From the NCBI RefSeq assembly GCF_001423425.1, contig NZ_LMNX01000001.1, forward strand, positions 578,970-642,969: 64,000 bases of DNA, given 5' to 3'. The translations under genes were made by a program, and so were the position numbers. Position 1 is the first letter of the stretch; each line of letters starts with the position of its first letter. Of the stretch, positions 28,149 through 36,361 are shown one piece after another. The notes under the pieces are model-generated. The model worked only from the letters and a program-made list of their open reading frames with translations. It was not told the origin of the DNA and made no database searches. This DNA comes from Rhizobium sp. Leaf306 (lineage in GTDB: Bacteria > Pseudomonadota > Alphaproteobacteria > Rhizobiales > Rhizobiaceae).

Positions 28149-29930
28149 TCAGGCAAGCACGATGCGTGCGGCTTCCAGGCTCTCGGCACCGCCGATGACG
28201 CGGTCCTTCAAGGCTGCGGTTTCCGACAGCATGTTTTCGGCCGCAAACCGGCAGAGCGATACGCGCTTCTCGCCCGATCCATCTTCCGATGCGACAAGCG
28301 CGCCCTTGGCGAGATAGGCTCCGGTCAGAACAAGGCCGAACAGACGCTGGTAGGGCGTGGCACCCGCAAGGGCTTGCGCCACGCGGCCAGCGGCCTGCGC
28401 CTCCAGCAGCCAGTCGGTCGAGGCTTGCAGGTCGTCGATCGATGCGTTCAGCCGTTCCGCCGTGCTGCCGAAGCCGGGGGCGTTGAGGCTTTCGACTCTC
28501 TGCGCGATGTCGCGCAGTTCACCGATGAAGGTCCGCACCTGCGCGCCCTTGGAAAGCGGCAGTTTGCGCAGCACGAGATCAATCGCCTGGATGCCGTTGG
28601 TGCCCTCATAGATCGGTGCGATGCGGGCATCGCGCAGATAGCGCGCGGCACCGGTTTCCTCGATATAGCCCATGCCGCCATGCACCTGGATGCCGAGCGA
28701 GGCGACATCGACACCGCAATCGGTGGCGAAGGATTTGGCAATCGGCGTCAGGAGTGCGGCACGCTCGACCCAATGGGTGGCCTGATCGCCTTCGAGGTGA
28801 TGCGACATGTCGATCGCGTGGGCGCAGGCAAAGCAGATGGCGCGCGACCCTTGCGTCAGCGCCTTCATGGTCAAAAGGGTGCGGATGATATCGGGGTGCT
28901 GAATGATCGGGCTCATCTGCGGACCAGTCGACCCGGGCGCCCTGCCCTGGGTTCGATCGGACGCGTAGGCGACCGCCTTCTGGGTCGCAGCTTCCGCGAT
29001 CGCGACACCCTGCATGCCGACGGCGAGACGTGCGTTGTTCATCATCGTGAACATGCAGGCGAGGCCCTGGTTTTCTTCCCCGATGAGATAGCCGATCGCG
29101 CCGGTGCCATCGCCGAACTTGCCGTCGCCATAGATCATCGTGCAGGTGGGCGAACCGTGGATACCGAGCTTGTGCTCGATCGAATGACAGAACACGTCGT
29201 TGCGCGAACCCAGCGATCCATCCTCACCGACCAGGAATTTCGGCACCAGAAACAGCGAAATGCCGCGCGTGCCGGCCGGCGCATCGGGGAGACGTGCGAG
29301 GACGAGGTGGATGATATTGTCGGCGGCGTCGTGTTCGCCCCAGGTGATATAGATCTTCTGCCCGAACACGCGGTAGCTGCCATCGGCGTGGCGTTCGGCG
29401 CGGCTCTTCAGCGCGCCGACATCGGAGCCCGCGTGCGGCTCCGTCAGGTTCATCGTGCCGGTCCATTCGCCCGAGACCATCTTTTCGAGATAGGTGGCTT
29501 TCAACGTGTCGCTGCCATGGGCAACGAGCGCCTCGATCGCACCCATCGTGAGCGTCGGCGCGAGCGCGAAGGCCATCGAGGCGGAATTCCACATTTCCAG
29601 CGTCGCGACGTTGAGCATATGCGGCAGCGCCTGACCGCCGAACGCTTCCGGTGCCGTCAGGCCGTTCCAGCCGCCTTCGCGCCACTGGCGATAAAGTTGC
29701 GGCCAGCCATCTGGCGTCTTCACCACGCCGTTCTCAAGCCGCGCGCCCTGGCGATCGCCGATGTCGCCCAGCGGCGCCATTTCGTCGCTGGCAAAGCGAC
29801 CGGCTTCCGCCAGGATCGCATCGACGAGATCGGGGGAGAGGTCGCCGAACCGGCCGATCTCCAGCGCGTCGGCGAGACCCGCTACATGGTTCAAGGTGAA
29901 GGCAATCTCCTCCACGGGTGCCTTGTACAT
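28149..29930 (-). CDS. Acyl-CoA dehydrogenase (long form, 593 residues)
   Basis: 593 residues, beginning MYKAPVEEIAFTLNHVAGL, the N-terminal extension typical of the large DmdC/FadE-like acyl-CoA dehydrogenases (about 590 residues versus 380 for the common form). FAD- and substrate-binding motifs are TGTMNLTEPHAGSDVGAL and YITWGEHD; the catalytic base is E442 in IYEGTNGIQAIDLVLRK. The reaction is alpha-beta dehydrogenation of an acyl-CoA, or of methylmercaptopropionyl-CoA in the case of DmdC; the substrate cannot be told. It leads an operon with the crotonase gene and has a 16-bp palindrome in its promoter. Confidence 0.93.
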   Translation of the reverse strand: MYKAPVEEIAFTLNHVAGLADALEIGRFGDLSPDLVDAILAEAGRFASDEMAPLGDIGDRQGARLENGVVKTPDGWPQLYRQWREGGWNGLTAPEAFGGQALPHMLNVATLEMWNSASMAFALAPTLTMGAIEALVAHGSDTLKATYLEKMVSGEWTGTMNLTEPHAGSDVGALKSRAERHADGSYRVFGQKIYITWGEHDAADNIIHLVLARLPDAPAGTRGISLFLVPKFLVGEDGSLGSRNDVFCHSIEHKLGIHGSPTCTMIYGDGKFGDGTGAIGYLIGEENQGLACMFTMMNNARLAVGMQGVAIAEAATQKAVAYASDRTQGRAPGSTGPQMSPIIQHPDIIRTLLTMKALTQGSRAICFACAHAIDMSHHLEGDQATHWVERAALLTPIAKSFATDCGVDVASLGIQVHGGMGYIEETGAARYLRDARIAPIYEGTNGIQAIDLVLRKLPLSKGAQVRTFIGELRDIAQRVESLNAPGFGSTAERLNASIDDLQASTDWLLEAQAAGRVAQALAGATPYQRLFGLVLTGAYLAKGALVASEDGSGEKRVSLCRFAAENMLSETAALKDRVIGGAESLEAARIVLA

Positions 29931-30001
29931 GTCGCTTCTCCCAAATCCCAAGTTTCTTCCGATCGATGACGCAGGTGCGATCACCGAACTCCCTCTGGCT
30001 T

Positions 30002-30029
30002 TTTACGTAAACGTAAACGTGGTTGTCAA
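30002..30029 (-). promoter_or_regulatory. Promoter with 16-bp palindromic operator for the acyl-CoA dehydrogenase operon
   Basis: TTTACGTAAACGTAAA at 30002-30017 is a perfect inverted repeat, and one more ACGT follows. On the minus strand TTGACA (complement of 30024-30029) and TAAAAA (complement of 30000-30005) are spaced 18 bases with the palindrome between and over them. The repeat resembles LiuR-type (MerR family) operators described for branched-chain amino acid and acyl-CoA catabolism genes. The regulator gene is not in the window. Confidence 0.5.
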
Positions 30030-30113
30030 TCGGTCCCTCCGGGTTGTTCGATGAGGATACGGATAAATCTGCGTTGCAACAGGTGTCACAGATAGCGCCT
30101 AATGAGGAGCGTC

Positions 30114-31145
30114 ATGCTTGCAGGTCTTCAGTCCATGCCTCCGATAAACTCTCCGATTATTCCCGCCACGCCAGGGCTTGTCTGGGCCTATCATTTCCGT
30201 CCCGGCGAGGCTGGCACATGCTCAAGGCTTTCGCTGGAGGCGACGCCGTCGGACCTTGCGATCGACACCGGTTTCCTGTGGCTGCATCTCAACCTTGCAG
30301 ACCTGCGGGTCGGCGCCTTTCTGGAGAATTTTCCAGGCCTTCCGGCGGCCGCAGCGGTCGCGCTGACCACCCATGACACCCATGCGTCGATCACGCTGGA
30401 CGAGCAGTCCGTCTATGGCACGCTGATCGATTTCCAGCGGGAGTTCGACAGCGACACGCGCGATATCGGCTGGCTGCATTTCTTCGCCTCCGACATGGTG
30501 ATCATCACCACCCGGCTGCAGCCGCTGCGTTCGGTCGATCGGGTGCGGGCCGCGATCGAGAAGAATGCCGGTCGCTACAAAAGGCCGCTCGACCTGTTCG
30601 AGACGCTGGTGGCCGAATTCCAGCGCACGATGATTGCGATGGTGATGGAATTTACCGAAGAGCTGAACCTGATCGAGGATTTCGTCTATGACAACGTGCC
30701 GCGCGACGAACGCCGGCGGCTTGCTCCCGTGCGACGTATGGTGGTGCGTCTCCACCGGCACCTGCGCACGACCCTTTCGCTGATGCGGCGTGCGGCGGCA
30801 GCCGACGATGAGGATATGCCGCCCGGGTTCGACGATATCGCCTCACGGCTGATCGGCCGGCTCGAAGCCGTCGACCACGACGTCTATGCGCTGCAGGAGC
30901 GGGCCCGGCTGCTGCACGAGGAAATCGATTCCAAACAGGCATCGGAGACCAACCGGCACCTCTACATACTCTCGATCATGACCGCCTTCCTGCTGCCGCC
31001 ATCACTGGTCACCGGCTTTTTCGGCATGAACACGTCGTCGCTGCCGTTTGCCGAGGGACTGCACGGCACGGCCTTCGCGCTGGGTTTCATGGTGCTTTCG
31101 GCGGCAATTGCCTGGTGGCTTCTGAAGCGGACGGGAATTTTCTGA
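30114..31145 (+). CDS. CorA-family divalent cation transporter (ZntB-like)
   Basis: 343 residues. A long acidic cytoplasmic domain, rich in helices, is followed by two C-terminal membrane helices (about 285-305 and 318-338) with the pore signature GFFGMN between them. CorA proteins move Mg2+, Co2+ or Ni2+, and the ZntB branch moves Zn2+; the sequence around WLHLNLADLR and the FQREFDSDTRDIGWLHFF part fits ZntB better. The ATG at 30114 has GAGGAG upstream; an ATG at 30102 is less likely. It is divergent from the acyl-CoA dehydrogenase operon. Confidence 0.9.
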   Translation: MLAGLQSMPPINSPIIPATPGLVWAYHFRPGEAGTCSRLSLEATPSDLAIDTGFLWLHLNLADLRVGAFLENFPGLPAAAAVALTTHDTHASITLDEQSVYGTLIDFQREFDSDTRDIGWLHFFASDMVIITTRLQPLRSVDRVRAAIEKNAGRYKRPLDLFETLVAEFQRTMIAMVMEFTEELNLIEDFVYDNVPRDERRRLAPVRRMVVRLHRHLRTTLSLMRRAAAADDEDMPPGFDDIASRLIGRLEAVDHDVYALQERARLLHEEIDSKQASETNRHLYILSIMTAFLLPPSLVTGFFGMNTSSLPFAEGLHGTAFALGFMVLSAAIAWWLLKRTGIF

Positions 31146-31165
31146 AAGAATGGCAAAACGAAATC

Positions 31166-31192
31166 AGCCCGCCCGGGCATGCCGGACGGGCT
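31166..31192. terminator. Bidirectional hairpin between the CorA and Rieske oxygenase genes
   Basis: AGCCCG-C-CCGG at 31166-31176 pairs with CCGG-A-CGGGCT at 31182-31192 (10 pairs, one mismatch, 5-base loop). AAAA-rich sequence lies on its left side, giving a U-run for the leftward oxygenase transcript; TCTTGT follows on the right. Confidence 0.65.
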
Positions 31193-31218
31193 GTCTTGTC
31201 GTGCACGGTTTCGCCGGA

Positions 31219-32463
31219 TCAGGCGACGGCGTGGAGCTTCGCCTGATCGCCCTGGAGGCGATTGGTCATGAAGTTCGCGTACCATTCCACGAACTGCATG
31301 ACGCCGCCTTCATGCGCTTCCGAATAGGGACCCGGCTCATAGGCCGGCGACCGGATGCCGAAGGCATTTTCCTCGACGATCTGGCGGTCCTGGTCGTTGG
31401 TCATGTTCCAGACGTGGGTCAGTTCCTCGACCGTATAGTCGACGCCTTCAACCGCATCCTTGTTGACGAGCCATGTGGTGGTGACGGCCGTTTCTTCCGG
31501 CCCGATCGGAATGACGCGGAAGGAGATCGCGTGATCGACCAGCATGTGGTTCCAGGTGGTTGGATAGTGGAACATCAGCATGGTGCCGATATGGGAGATC
31601 GTCACGTCCTCCGACAGCGCCTTGGCGACTGCCGGCCGGCCGTTCATCGTGTAGCTTTCGGCATCCTCGATCAGCGGCATGCGGGCGACGCGGTACTGGC
31701 CGTCCGTCGACATGTTGAACGTGCTTGGCAGGTTTGCCGCCTCGCAGCGCTGCCAGTGCTCGGAAATGAACGGATCGTCGCCGGCGCCCTGCACGCCGGT
31801 CGCCGTCGGCGCTTCCGGATAGGTGCGGCAGAGTTCCGGATGATTGGCGGCGCAGTGGTAGCACTCGCGATTGTTCTCCCAGACGAGCTTCCAGTTGCCC
31901 TTTTCGATGATCGTGTTCTTGGCAGCGACCTTCGTTTCGGCCAGCCGATGCGGCGCCATATAGGGCTGGATCGTCGCGCGGACGGGCGCGAAATCGGGCG
32001 CCTCGTTGGCAAGGCAGACGAAGATATAGCCAGCGACGGATTCGCAGTGAACAGGCTTCAGGCCGAACTGCTTCTTGTCGAAATCATCGCCCATATGGCG
32101 CGCCGACATCAGCGTGCCGTCGTGCTGGTAGGTCCACTGGTGATAGGGACAGACAAGACGGGTCGCAGAACCGCTATCCTTGGTGCAGACGCGGTGACCG
32201 CGGTGGCGACAGGTGTTGTGGAAGGCGCGGATCTCGCCTTCGCGGGTGCGCAGGACGAGGACCGGATAGTCGCCGATCTGCAGCGTCACGTAATTGCCGG
32301 CCTTCGGGATTTCGCAATCATGGCCGACGAAAAGCCAGTCGCGATACCAGATCATTTCCAGATCGAGCTTGTAATAGTCCGGATCGATGTAAAAGGGCTG
32401 TTCGAGGCTGAAGCCTTCGCGGCGATTGTTGAGCTGCCGTAGAACCTGGCTGTGAATGTCCAT
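31219..32463 (-). CDS. Rieske oxygenase alpha subunit of the quaternary-amine type (glycine betaine/stachydrine/carnitine group)
   Basis: 414 residues. The Rieske [2Fe-2S] site is C85-R-H87 and C105-P-Y-H108; the mononuclear iron site is H203 and H208 in NRECYHCAANHPEL, with a third carboxylate probably in the NDQDR segment near 357-359. The bridging residue is glutamate (E200), as in CntA, where most aromatic-ring oxygenases have aspartate. This points to N-demethylation or oxidation of a quaternary amine such as glycine betaine or stachydrine. The ferredoxin-reductase partner is not adjacent, so the electron donor must be encoded elsewhere. Monocistronic, ending at a terminator. Confidence 0.88.
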   Translation of the reverse strand: MDIHSQVLRQLNNRREGFSLEQPFYIDPDYYKLDLEMIWYRDWLFVGHDCEIPKAGNYVTLQIGDYPVLVLRTREGEIRAFHNTCRHRGHRVCTKDSGSATRLVCPYHQWTYQHDGTLMSARHMGDDFDKKQFGLKPVHCESVAGYIFVCLANEAPDFAPVRATIQPYMAPHRLAETKVAAKNTIIEKGNWKLVWENNRECYHCAANHPELCRTYPEAPTATGVQGAGDDPFISEHWQRCEAANLPSTFNMSTDGQYRVARMPLIEDAESYTMNGRPAVAKALSEDVTISHIGTMLMFHYPTTWNHMLVDHAISFRVIPIGPEETAVTTTWLVNKDAVEGVDYTVEELTHVWNMTNDQDRQIVEENAFGIRSPAYEPGPYSEAHEGGVMQFVEWYANFMTNRLQGDQAKLHAVA

Positions 32464-32868
32464 CGTGTCTTCCTCGTCAATTCCACTAGCGAAAGACTTG
32501 GGGGGTCATGCGGACAGACCTCCTGCCCCCAATCCTACCCCGAACGTCCACCGCGATCGGTCGTCAATCACGTCCCCAGACTGGCACCGGATCGGCCGAG
32601 GGTTCTCGTCACGCCTGCCGGCTTCCCAATTTAACGCCGTCCCTAGCCGAGGCGACTCCATGAGTTTCGCCGATTTAAGCACTCGCGCTGCCTGTCGCAC
32701 AGGCGACATTGCGACATCGGAAAACGCATTGACGACGATGGCTCACATGACGGCTCGGGTTTTCCGCTGGCAAGTGGCGGACAGGGTGCTTCTCGCGGTG
32801 CGTTGAGACGTAAACCGGCTGTTAAACCGCTCCGGCTAGACTTCTTCTTGCGCGAAGGGGCCAGCCGC
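32464..32868. other. 405-base intergenic region with TGTCGC/GCGACA repeats
   Basis: Divergent upstream region of the Rieske oxygenase (leftward) and a 206-residue protein (rightward). It holds TGTCGC (32693-32698), GCGACA (32703-32708) and GCGACA (32711-32716), that is, an inverted pair plus a direct copy. A 48-codon frame at 32660-32806 (ATG with GAGG upstream) exists but has no recognisable feature, so I do not call it a gene. Confidence 0.4.
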
Positions 32869-33489
32869 ATGCAGACGACCGGAAAGCTACGCTATTACGA
32901 CGCGAACCGGCCGCCACCGCCGGTGTCGGCGCAGGCGCCGACGAGCGCGATCGGGCATTCCGAGTTCCTGCGCACAGGCCGTATCTCCAGGACACAACCG
33001 CTGTGGCTGCCCAAGGAGCGCCGTTATCTCACCTATGACGAAGTGGCAGAGCGGACCGGGTTCAAGCTGGAGTCCGCCGGCGAGCGCACGCATCAGCGGA
33101 TCAACGGCTTCCATCACTCGATCCAGTTCCCGAAAATGGTGTTCCACCGCACGCTGGAGCAAACCCCGCATCTCGGCTATTGCCATGTCACCGCCGCAAG
33201 CACCCTGTTTTCGCCGAAGGCGAAGGTGAAATGGTCTTTCTACATCGCCAATTTCCTGGCCGAGATCGGCGATGAGGACGAGTTCTTCAAGCGGGTCAAC
33301 ACCCAGTATTCCCGCATGTATTTCGCGGTGGCGACCGAAAGCGACCCGGATCAGTCGATGAAGATCGACCGCAGCATCCGCAAGAACGGTCTTCTGTTTC
33401 GGACCACCGACCCGAAGGAAGCGCTGAAGAACGTGCTGATGCTGGGTGCGCCCGACCAGGCCGTGCGAGCGATCATCAAATCGCTTTAA
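32869..33489 (+). CDS. Conserved-looking protein of unknown function, 206 residues
   Basis: 206 residues, no signal peptide or membrane segment. The ATG at 32869 has GAAGGGG 8 bases upstream. The protein is basic, with a proline-rich start (RPPPPVSAQAPTS), then a compact mixed region with WLPKERRYLTYDEVAERTGF, HQRINGFHHSIQFPKMVFH and SPKAKVKWSFYIANFLAE. Codon choice matches neighbours, so it is a real gene. I do not recognise a family. It sits 33 bases before sua5 and could be co-transcribed with it. Confidence 0.72.
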   Translation: MQTTGKLRYYDANRPPPPVSAQAPTSAIGHSEFLRTGRISRTQPLWLPKERRYLTYDEVAERTGFKLESAGERTHQRINGFHHSIQFPKMVFHRTLEQTPHLGYCHVTAASTLFSPKAKVKWSFYIANFLAEIGDEDEFFKRVNTQYSRMYFAVATESDPDQSMKIDRSIRKNGLLFRTTDPKEALKNVLMLGAPDQAVRAIIKSL

Positions 33490-33522
33490 CGCGGTCTCAG
33501 TCCGCGCTATGCACAGCGGGAC

Positions 33523-34500
33523 ATGACGGCAGAGATCATCGACATCAGGACGGACAGGAACGGCGCGCTTGACCAAGCGTGCGCCGTGCTGTCGCAAGGC
33601 TTTCCGGTCGCCATTCCGACGGAGACCGTGTACGGGCTTGCCGCCGACGCCACGAACCCTTCGGCGATCACCCGCATCTATGAAACCAAGGGGCGGCCGC
33701 GCTTCAACCCGCTGATCTGCCATATGGCCGATGTCGCGATGGCGGAGCGGTATGCATCGTTCGATCCGATCTCGCGTCGGCTGGCGGAAGCCTTCTGGCC
33801 GGGGCCGCTGACGCTGATCCTGCCGCTCATTCCAAAAAGCGGTATCCATCCGCTCGCAACTGCAGGGCTCGATACGGTCGGCATCCGCCTGCCATTCGGC
33901 TTTGCCGCCGATCTCATCCGCTCCTTCGGCAAGCCGCTGGCAGCACCGAGCGCCAACACGTCCGGCAAGGTCAGCCCGACCAGTGCCGGCCATGTCGCTG
34001 GTGATCTCGGGAGCAAGCTGAAACTGATCCTCGATGGCGGCGCGTCGTCGGTCGGCGTCGAATCGACCATCATCCGCGTCGAGGGCGAAACAGTCCGGCT
34101 GCTGCGTCCCGGTGGCGTTGCCGCTGAAGAGATCGAGGCGCTGATTGGTCGTGCGGTCATTCGTCCGGAAGGACCGGCGGCGATCATCGAAGCGCCCGGC
34201 ATGCTCGCCTCGCATTATGCGCCATCGGCAGCCGTGCGGTTGAATGCGACCCATGTGGCGCCGGGCGAGGCGTTGATCCGGCTGGGATCGGATCCGATCG
34301 AGGGCATCGAGCAGGCGAAGGCAGTGTTCGACCTCAGCCCCTCCGGCGATCTTGCCGAGGCAGCCGCCAATCTGTTCGATTATCTGAAGAAAGCCGATGC
34401 GGTGGGGGCGACGCGCATTGCAGTCACAGCCATTCCCGATACCGGGCTTGGAGAAGCCATCAACGACCGGCTGGTCCGAGCGGCCGCGCCGCGGGAATAA
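33523..34500 (+). CDS. sua5: L-threonylcarbamoyladenylate synthase (Sua5/YwlC type)
   Basis: 325 residues, the longer Sua5 form with a C-terminal Sua5 domain, against about 190 for TsaC. The catalytic domain shows IPTETVYGLAADA, IYETKGRPRFNPLICH, FWPGPLTLIL, TVGIRLP and APSANTSGKVSPT; the linker ends in APGMLASHYAP, which closes the active site in Sua5. It makes threonylcarbamoyl-AMP from threonine, bicarbonate and ATP for the t6A tRNA modification. The FAD-oxidase gene follows by 22 bases. Confidence 0.94.
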   Translation: MTAEIIDIRTDRNGALDQACAVLSQGFPVAIPTETVYGLAADATNPSAITRIYETKGRPRFNPLICHMADVAMAERYASFDPISRRLAEAFWPGPLTLILPLIPKSGIHPLATAGLDTVGIRLPFGFAADLIRSFGKPLAAPSANTSGKVSPTSAGHVAGDLGSKLKLILDGGASSVGVESTIIRVEGETVRLLRPGGVAAEEIEALIGRAVIRPEGPAAIIEAPGMLASHYAPSAAVRLNATHVAPGEALIRLGSDPIEGIEQAKAVFDLSPSGDLAEAAANLFDYLKKADAVGATRIAVTAIPDTGLGEAINDRLVRAAAPRE

Positions 34501-34522
34501 AACAAGCCCAGGAGAAAACGCC

Positions 34523-35968
34523 ATGGACATGCCTCTCCCTTCCCCGGATCTACTTGCCCGGTTTACGGCGATCGTCGGCGCTGCGCATGCGGTCAGCGAT
34601 CCGGTGGAGCTTGCGCCGCATCTCGTCGAAAACCGCGGGCTCTACAGGGGCGCGTCCCCTCTCCTTCTCAAGCCAGGCACGACGCAGGAAGTTTCGGCGA
34701 TCCTGAAGCTTGCCAGCGAGACCGGGACGGCCGTCGTGCCGCAGACTGGCAATACGGGTCTTGTCGGTGGCCAGACGCCACGCAGCGGCGGATCCGACAT
34801 CATCATCTCGCTGGAAAGGATGAACCGCATCCGCGAGATCGACCAGATGGCAAACGTGATCGTTGTCGATGGCGGCGTCATCCTTGCCGAGGTGCAGAAG
34901 GCGGCGGAGGAGGTCAACCGGCTGTTTCCGCTGTCGCTCGGGTCGGAAGGCTCATGCCGGATCGGCGGCAACCTTTCCACCAATGCCGGCGGCACGGCCG
35001 TGCTTGCCTATGGCAACATGCGCCAGCTCTGCCTAGGCCTGGAAGTGGTGCTTCCGACCGGCGAGATCTGGGACGGGCTGCGCAAGCTGAAAAAAGACAA
35101 TACCGGCTACGACCTGCGCGACCTGTTCATCGGCGCCGAAGGCACGCTCGGGATCATCACCGGCGCGGTCTTGAAACTTTATCCGCGGCCGGTCGGACAC
35201 CAGGTGGCGCTTGCCGGGCTTGCCTCGCCGGCCGATGCGCTCTTGCTGTTTCAAAAGGCATCGAACCTCTGCGGCACGGCGCTGACCGGGTTCGAGTTGA
35301 TGCCACGGATCGGCATCGAGTTCACCACGCGGCATATCGAGGGCGTGCGCGACCCGCTGTCTGAGCCCTACCCATGGTATGCGCTGATCGACATCTCGAC
35401 ATCGGACGCTGCCGAAACCGCCGACACGATGGTGCAGGCGCTGCTGGAACAGGGGTTCGAGGCCGGACTGGTCATCGACGCGGTGATCGCCTCGTCGGTC
35501 GCGCAGCAAAAGGCGCTGTGGCACATGCGCGAAAGCATGTCGGATGCGCAGAAGCCCGAGGGCGGATCGATCAAGCACGACGTTTCGGTGCCGATCTCGA
35601 AGATCCCGCATTTCATGGAGGAAGCCGAGCAGGCTGTTCTCGCCGCCGTCCCCGGCGCCCGCATCTGCGCCTTCGGCCATCTCGGCGATGGCAACATCCA
35701 TTACAACATCTCCCAGCCGCTCAGCAACGACATGGCCGGCAACAAGGCCGCCTTCATCGATCGCTGGCGGGAGGTGAATGCGATCGTCCACGGGATCGTG
35801 CTGGATGCCGGCGGCTCGATTTCCGCCGAACACGGGATCGGCCAGCTGAAGCGCGACGAGCTTGCGCATATCCGCCCGCCGATCGAGATGGAGCTGATGC
35901 GGCGCATCAAGCACGCCTTCGATCCGGCCGGGATCATGAACCCCGGCAAGGTCGTGGCATTGCCATGA
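34523..35968 (+). CDS. FAD-binding oxidoreductase (D-2-hydroxyglutarate/D-lactate dehydrogenase group)
   Basis: 481 residues. An N-terminal FAD_binding_4 domain (VVPQTGNTGLVGGQTP, GNLSTNAGGTAVLAYGNMRQLCLGLEVVLPTG, LFIGAEGTLGIIT) is followed by the FAD-oxidase C-domain with FGHLGDGNIHYN, SAEHGIGQLKR and the end FDPAGIMNPGKV. The group oxidises D-2-hydroxyacids such as D-2-hydroxyglutarate or D-lactate. AGGAGA precedes the ATG at 34523. It is the middle gene of sua5 - oxidase - ModE-like regulator; its stop overlaps the next start as ATGA. Confidence 0.92.
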   Translation: MDMPLPSPDLLARFTAIVGAAHAVSDPVELAPHLVENRGLYRGASPLLLKPGTTQEVSAILKLASETGTAVVPQTGNTGLVGGQTPRSGGSDIIISLERMNRIREIDQMANVIVVDGGVILAEVQKAAEEVNRLFPLSLGSEGSCRIGGNLSTNAGGTAVLAYGNMRQLCLGLEVVLPTGEIWDGLRKLKKDNTGYDLRDLFIGAEGTLGIITGAVLKLYPRPVGHQVALAGLASPADALLLFQKASNLCGTALTGFELMPRIGIEFTTRHIEGVRDPLSEPYPWYALIDISTSDAAETADTMVQALLEQGFEAGLVIDAVIASSVAQQKALWHMRESMSDAQKPEGGSIKHDVSVPISKIPHFMEEAEQAVLAAVPGARICAFGHLGDGNIHYNISQPLSNDMAGNKAAFIDRWREVNAIVHGIVLDAGGSISAEHGIGQLKRDELAHIRPPIEMELMRRIKHAFDPAGIMNPGKVVALP

Positions 35969-36357
35969 GCAAGCCGGCACCGGACCGGCCGACCATGACG
36001 ATCCGCGTCGATCTGGAAAACGGCGTCCGGCTGGGGCCCGGCAAGGCGCAGCTTCTGGAACTGATCGCCGAACATGGTTCGATCCGGGCCGGCGGCGCTG
36101 CGATCGGCATGTCCTACCGGCGTGCCTGGCTGCTGGCAGACGAGATCAACCGGATGTTTCTGGAGCCCTCGATCTCGACCCGGCATGGCGGCAAGTCGGG
36201 CGGCGGTGCGGGGCTGACCGAATTCGGCCAGCAGCTTCTTGGCCGCTACAGGGATATGGAAGCAAAAAGTCGGGCTGCAGTGCAACCCGACCTCGATTGG
36301 CTTGATAGTGTGACGGACCCGCAATTCCGGGCCGCCGGTAGCGACAAGGCCGACTGA
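35965..36357 (+). CDS. ModE-type winged helix-turn-helix regulator (DNA-binding domain only)
   Basis: 130 residues. LGPGKAQLLELIAEHGSIRAGGAAIGMSYRRAWLLADEINRMF is the ModE N-terminal DNA-binding domain, followed by the wing HGGKSGGGAGLTEFGQQLLGRYR. The molybdate-binding TOBE/MOP domains of full ModE are missing, so it is not a complete molybdate sensor. Translation is probably coupled to the oxidase gene through the ATGA overlap. The stop is 4 bases from the stop of a chemoreceptor gene on the other strand. Confidence 0.88.
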   Translation: MSKPAPDRPTMTIRVDLENGVRLGPGKAQLLELIAEHGSIRAGGAAIGMSYRRAWLLADEINRMFLEPSISTRHGGKSGGGAGLTEFGQQLLGRYRDMEAKSRAAVQPDLDWLDSVTDPQFRAAGSDKAD

Positions 36358-36361
36358 GCGA

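Noticed and set aside
28110-29969. A 619-codon open frame on the plus strand across the acyl-CoA dehydrogenase gene
   Set aside because: Antisense shadow caused by high GC at third positions; the minus strand encodes a complete acyl-CoA dehydrogenase with catalytic E442.
32660-32806. A 48-codon frame starting MSFADLSTRAACRTGD with GAGG upstream
   Set aside because: No family features, overlaps the TGTCGC/GCGACA repeats and lies in a divergent promoter region; too weak to call a gene without conservation data.
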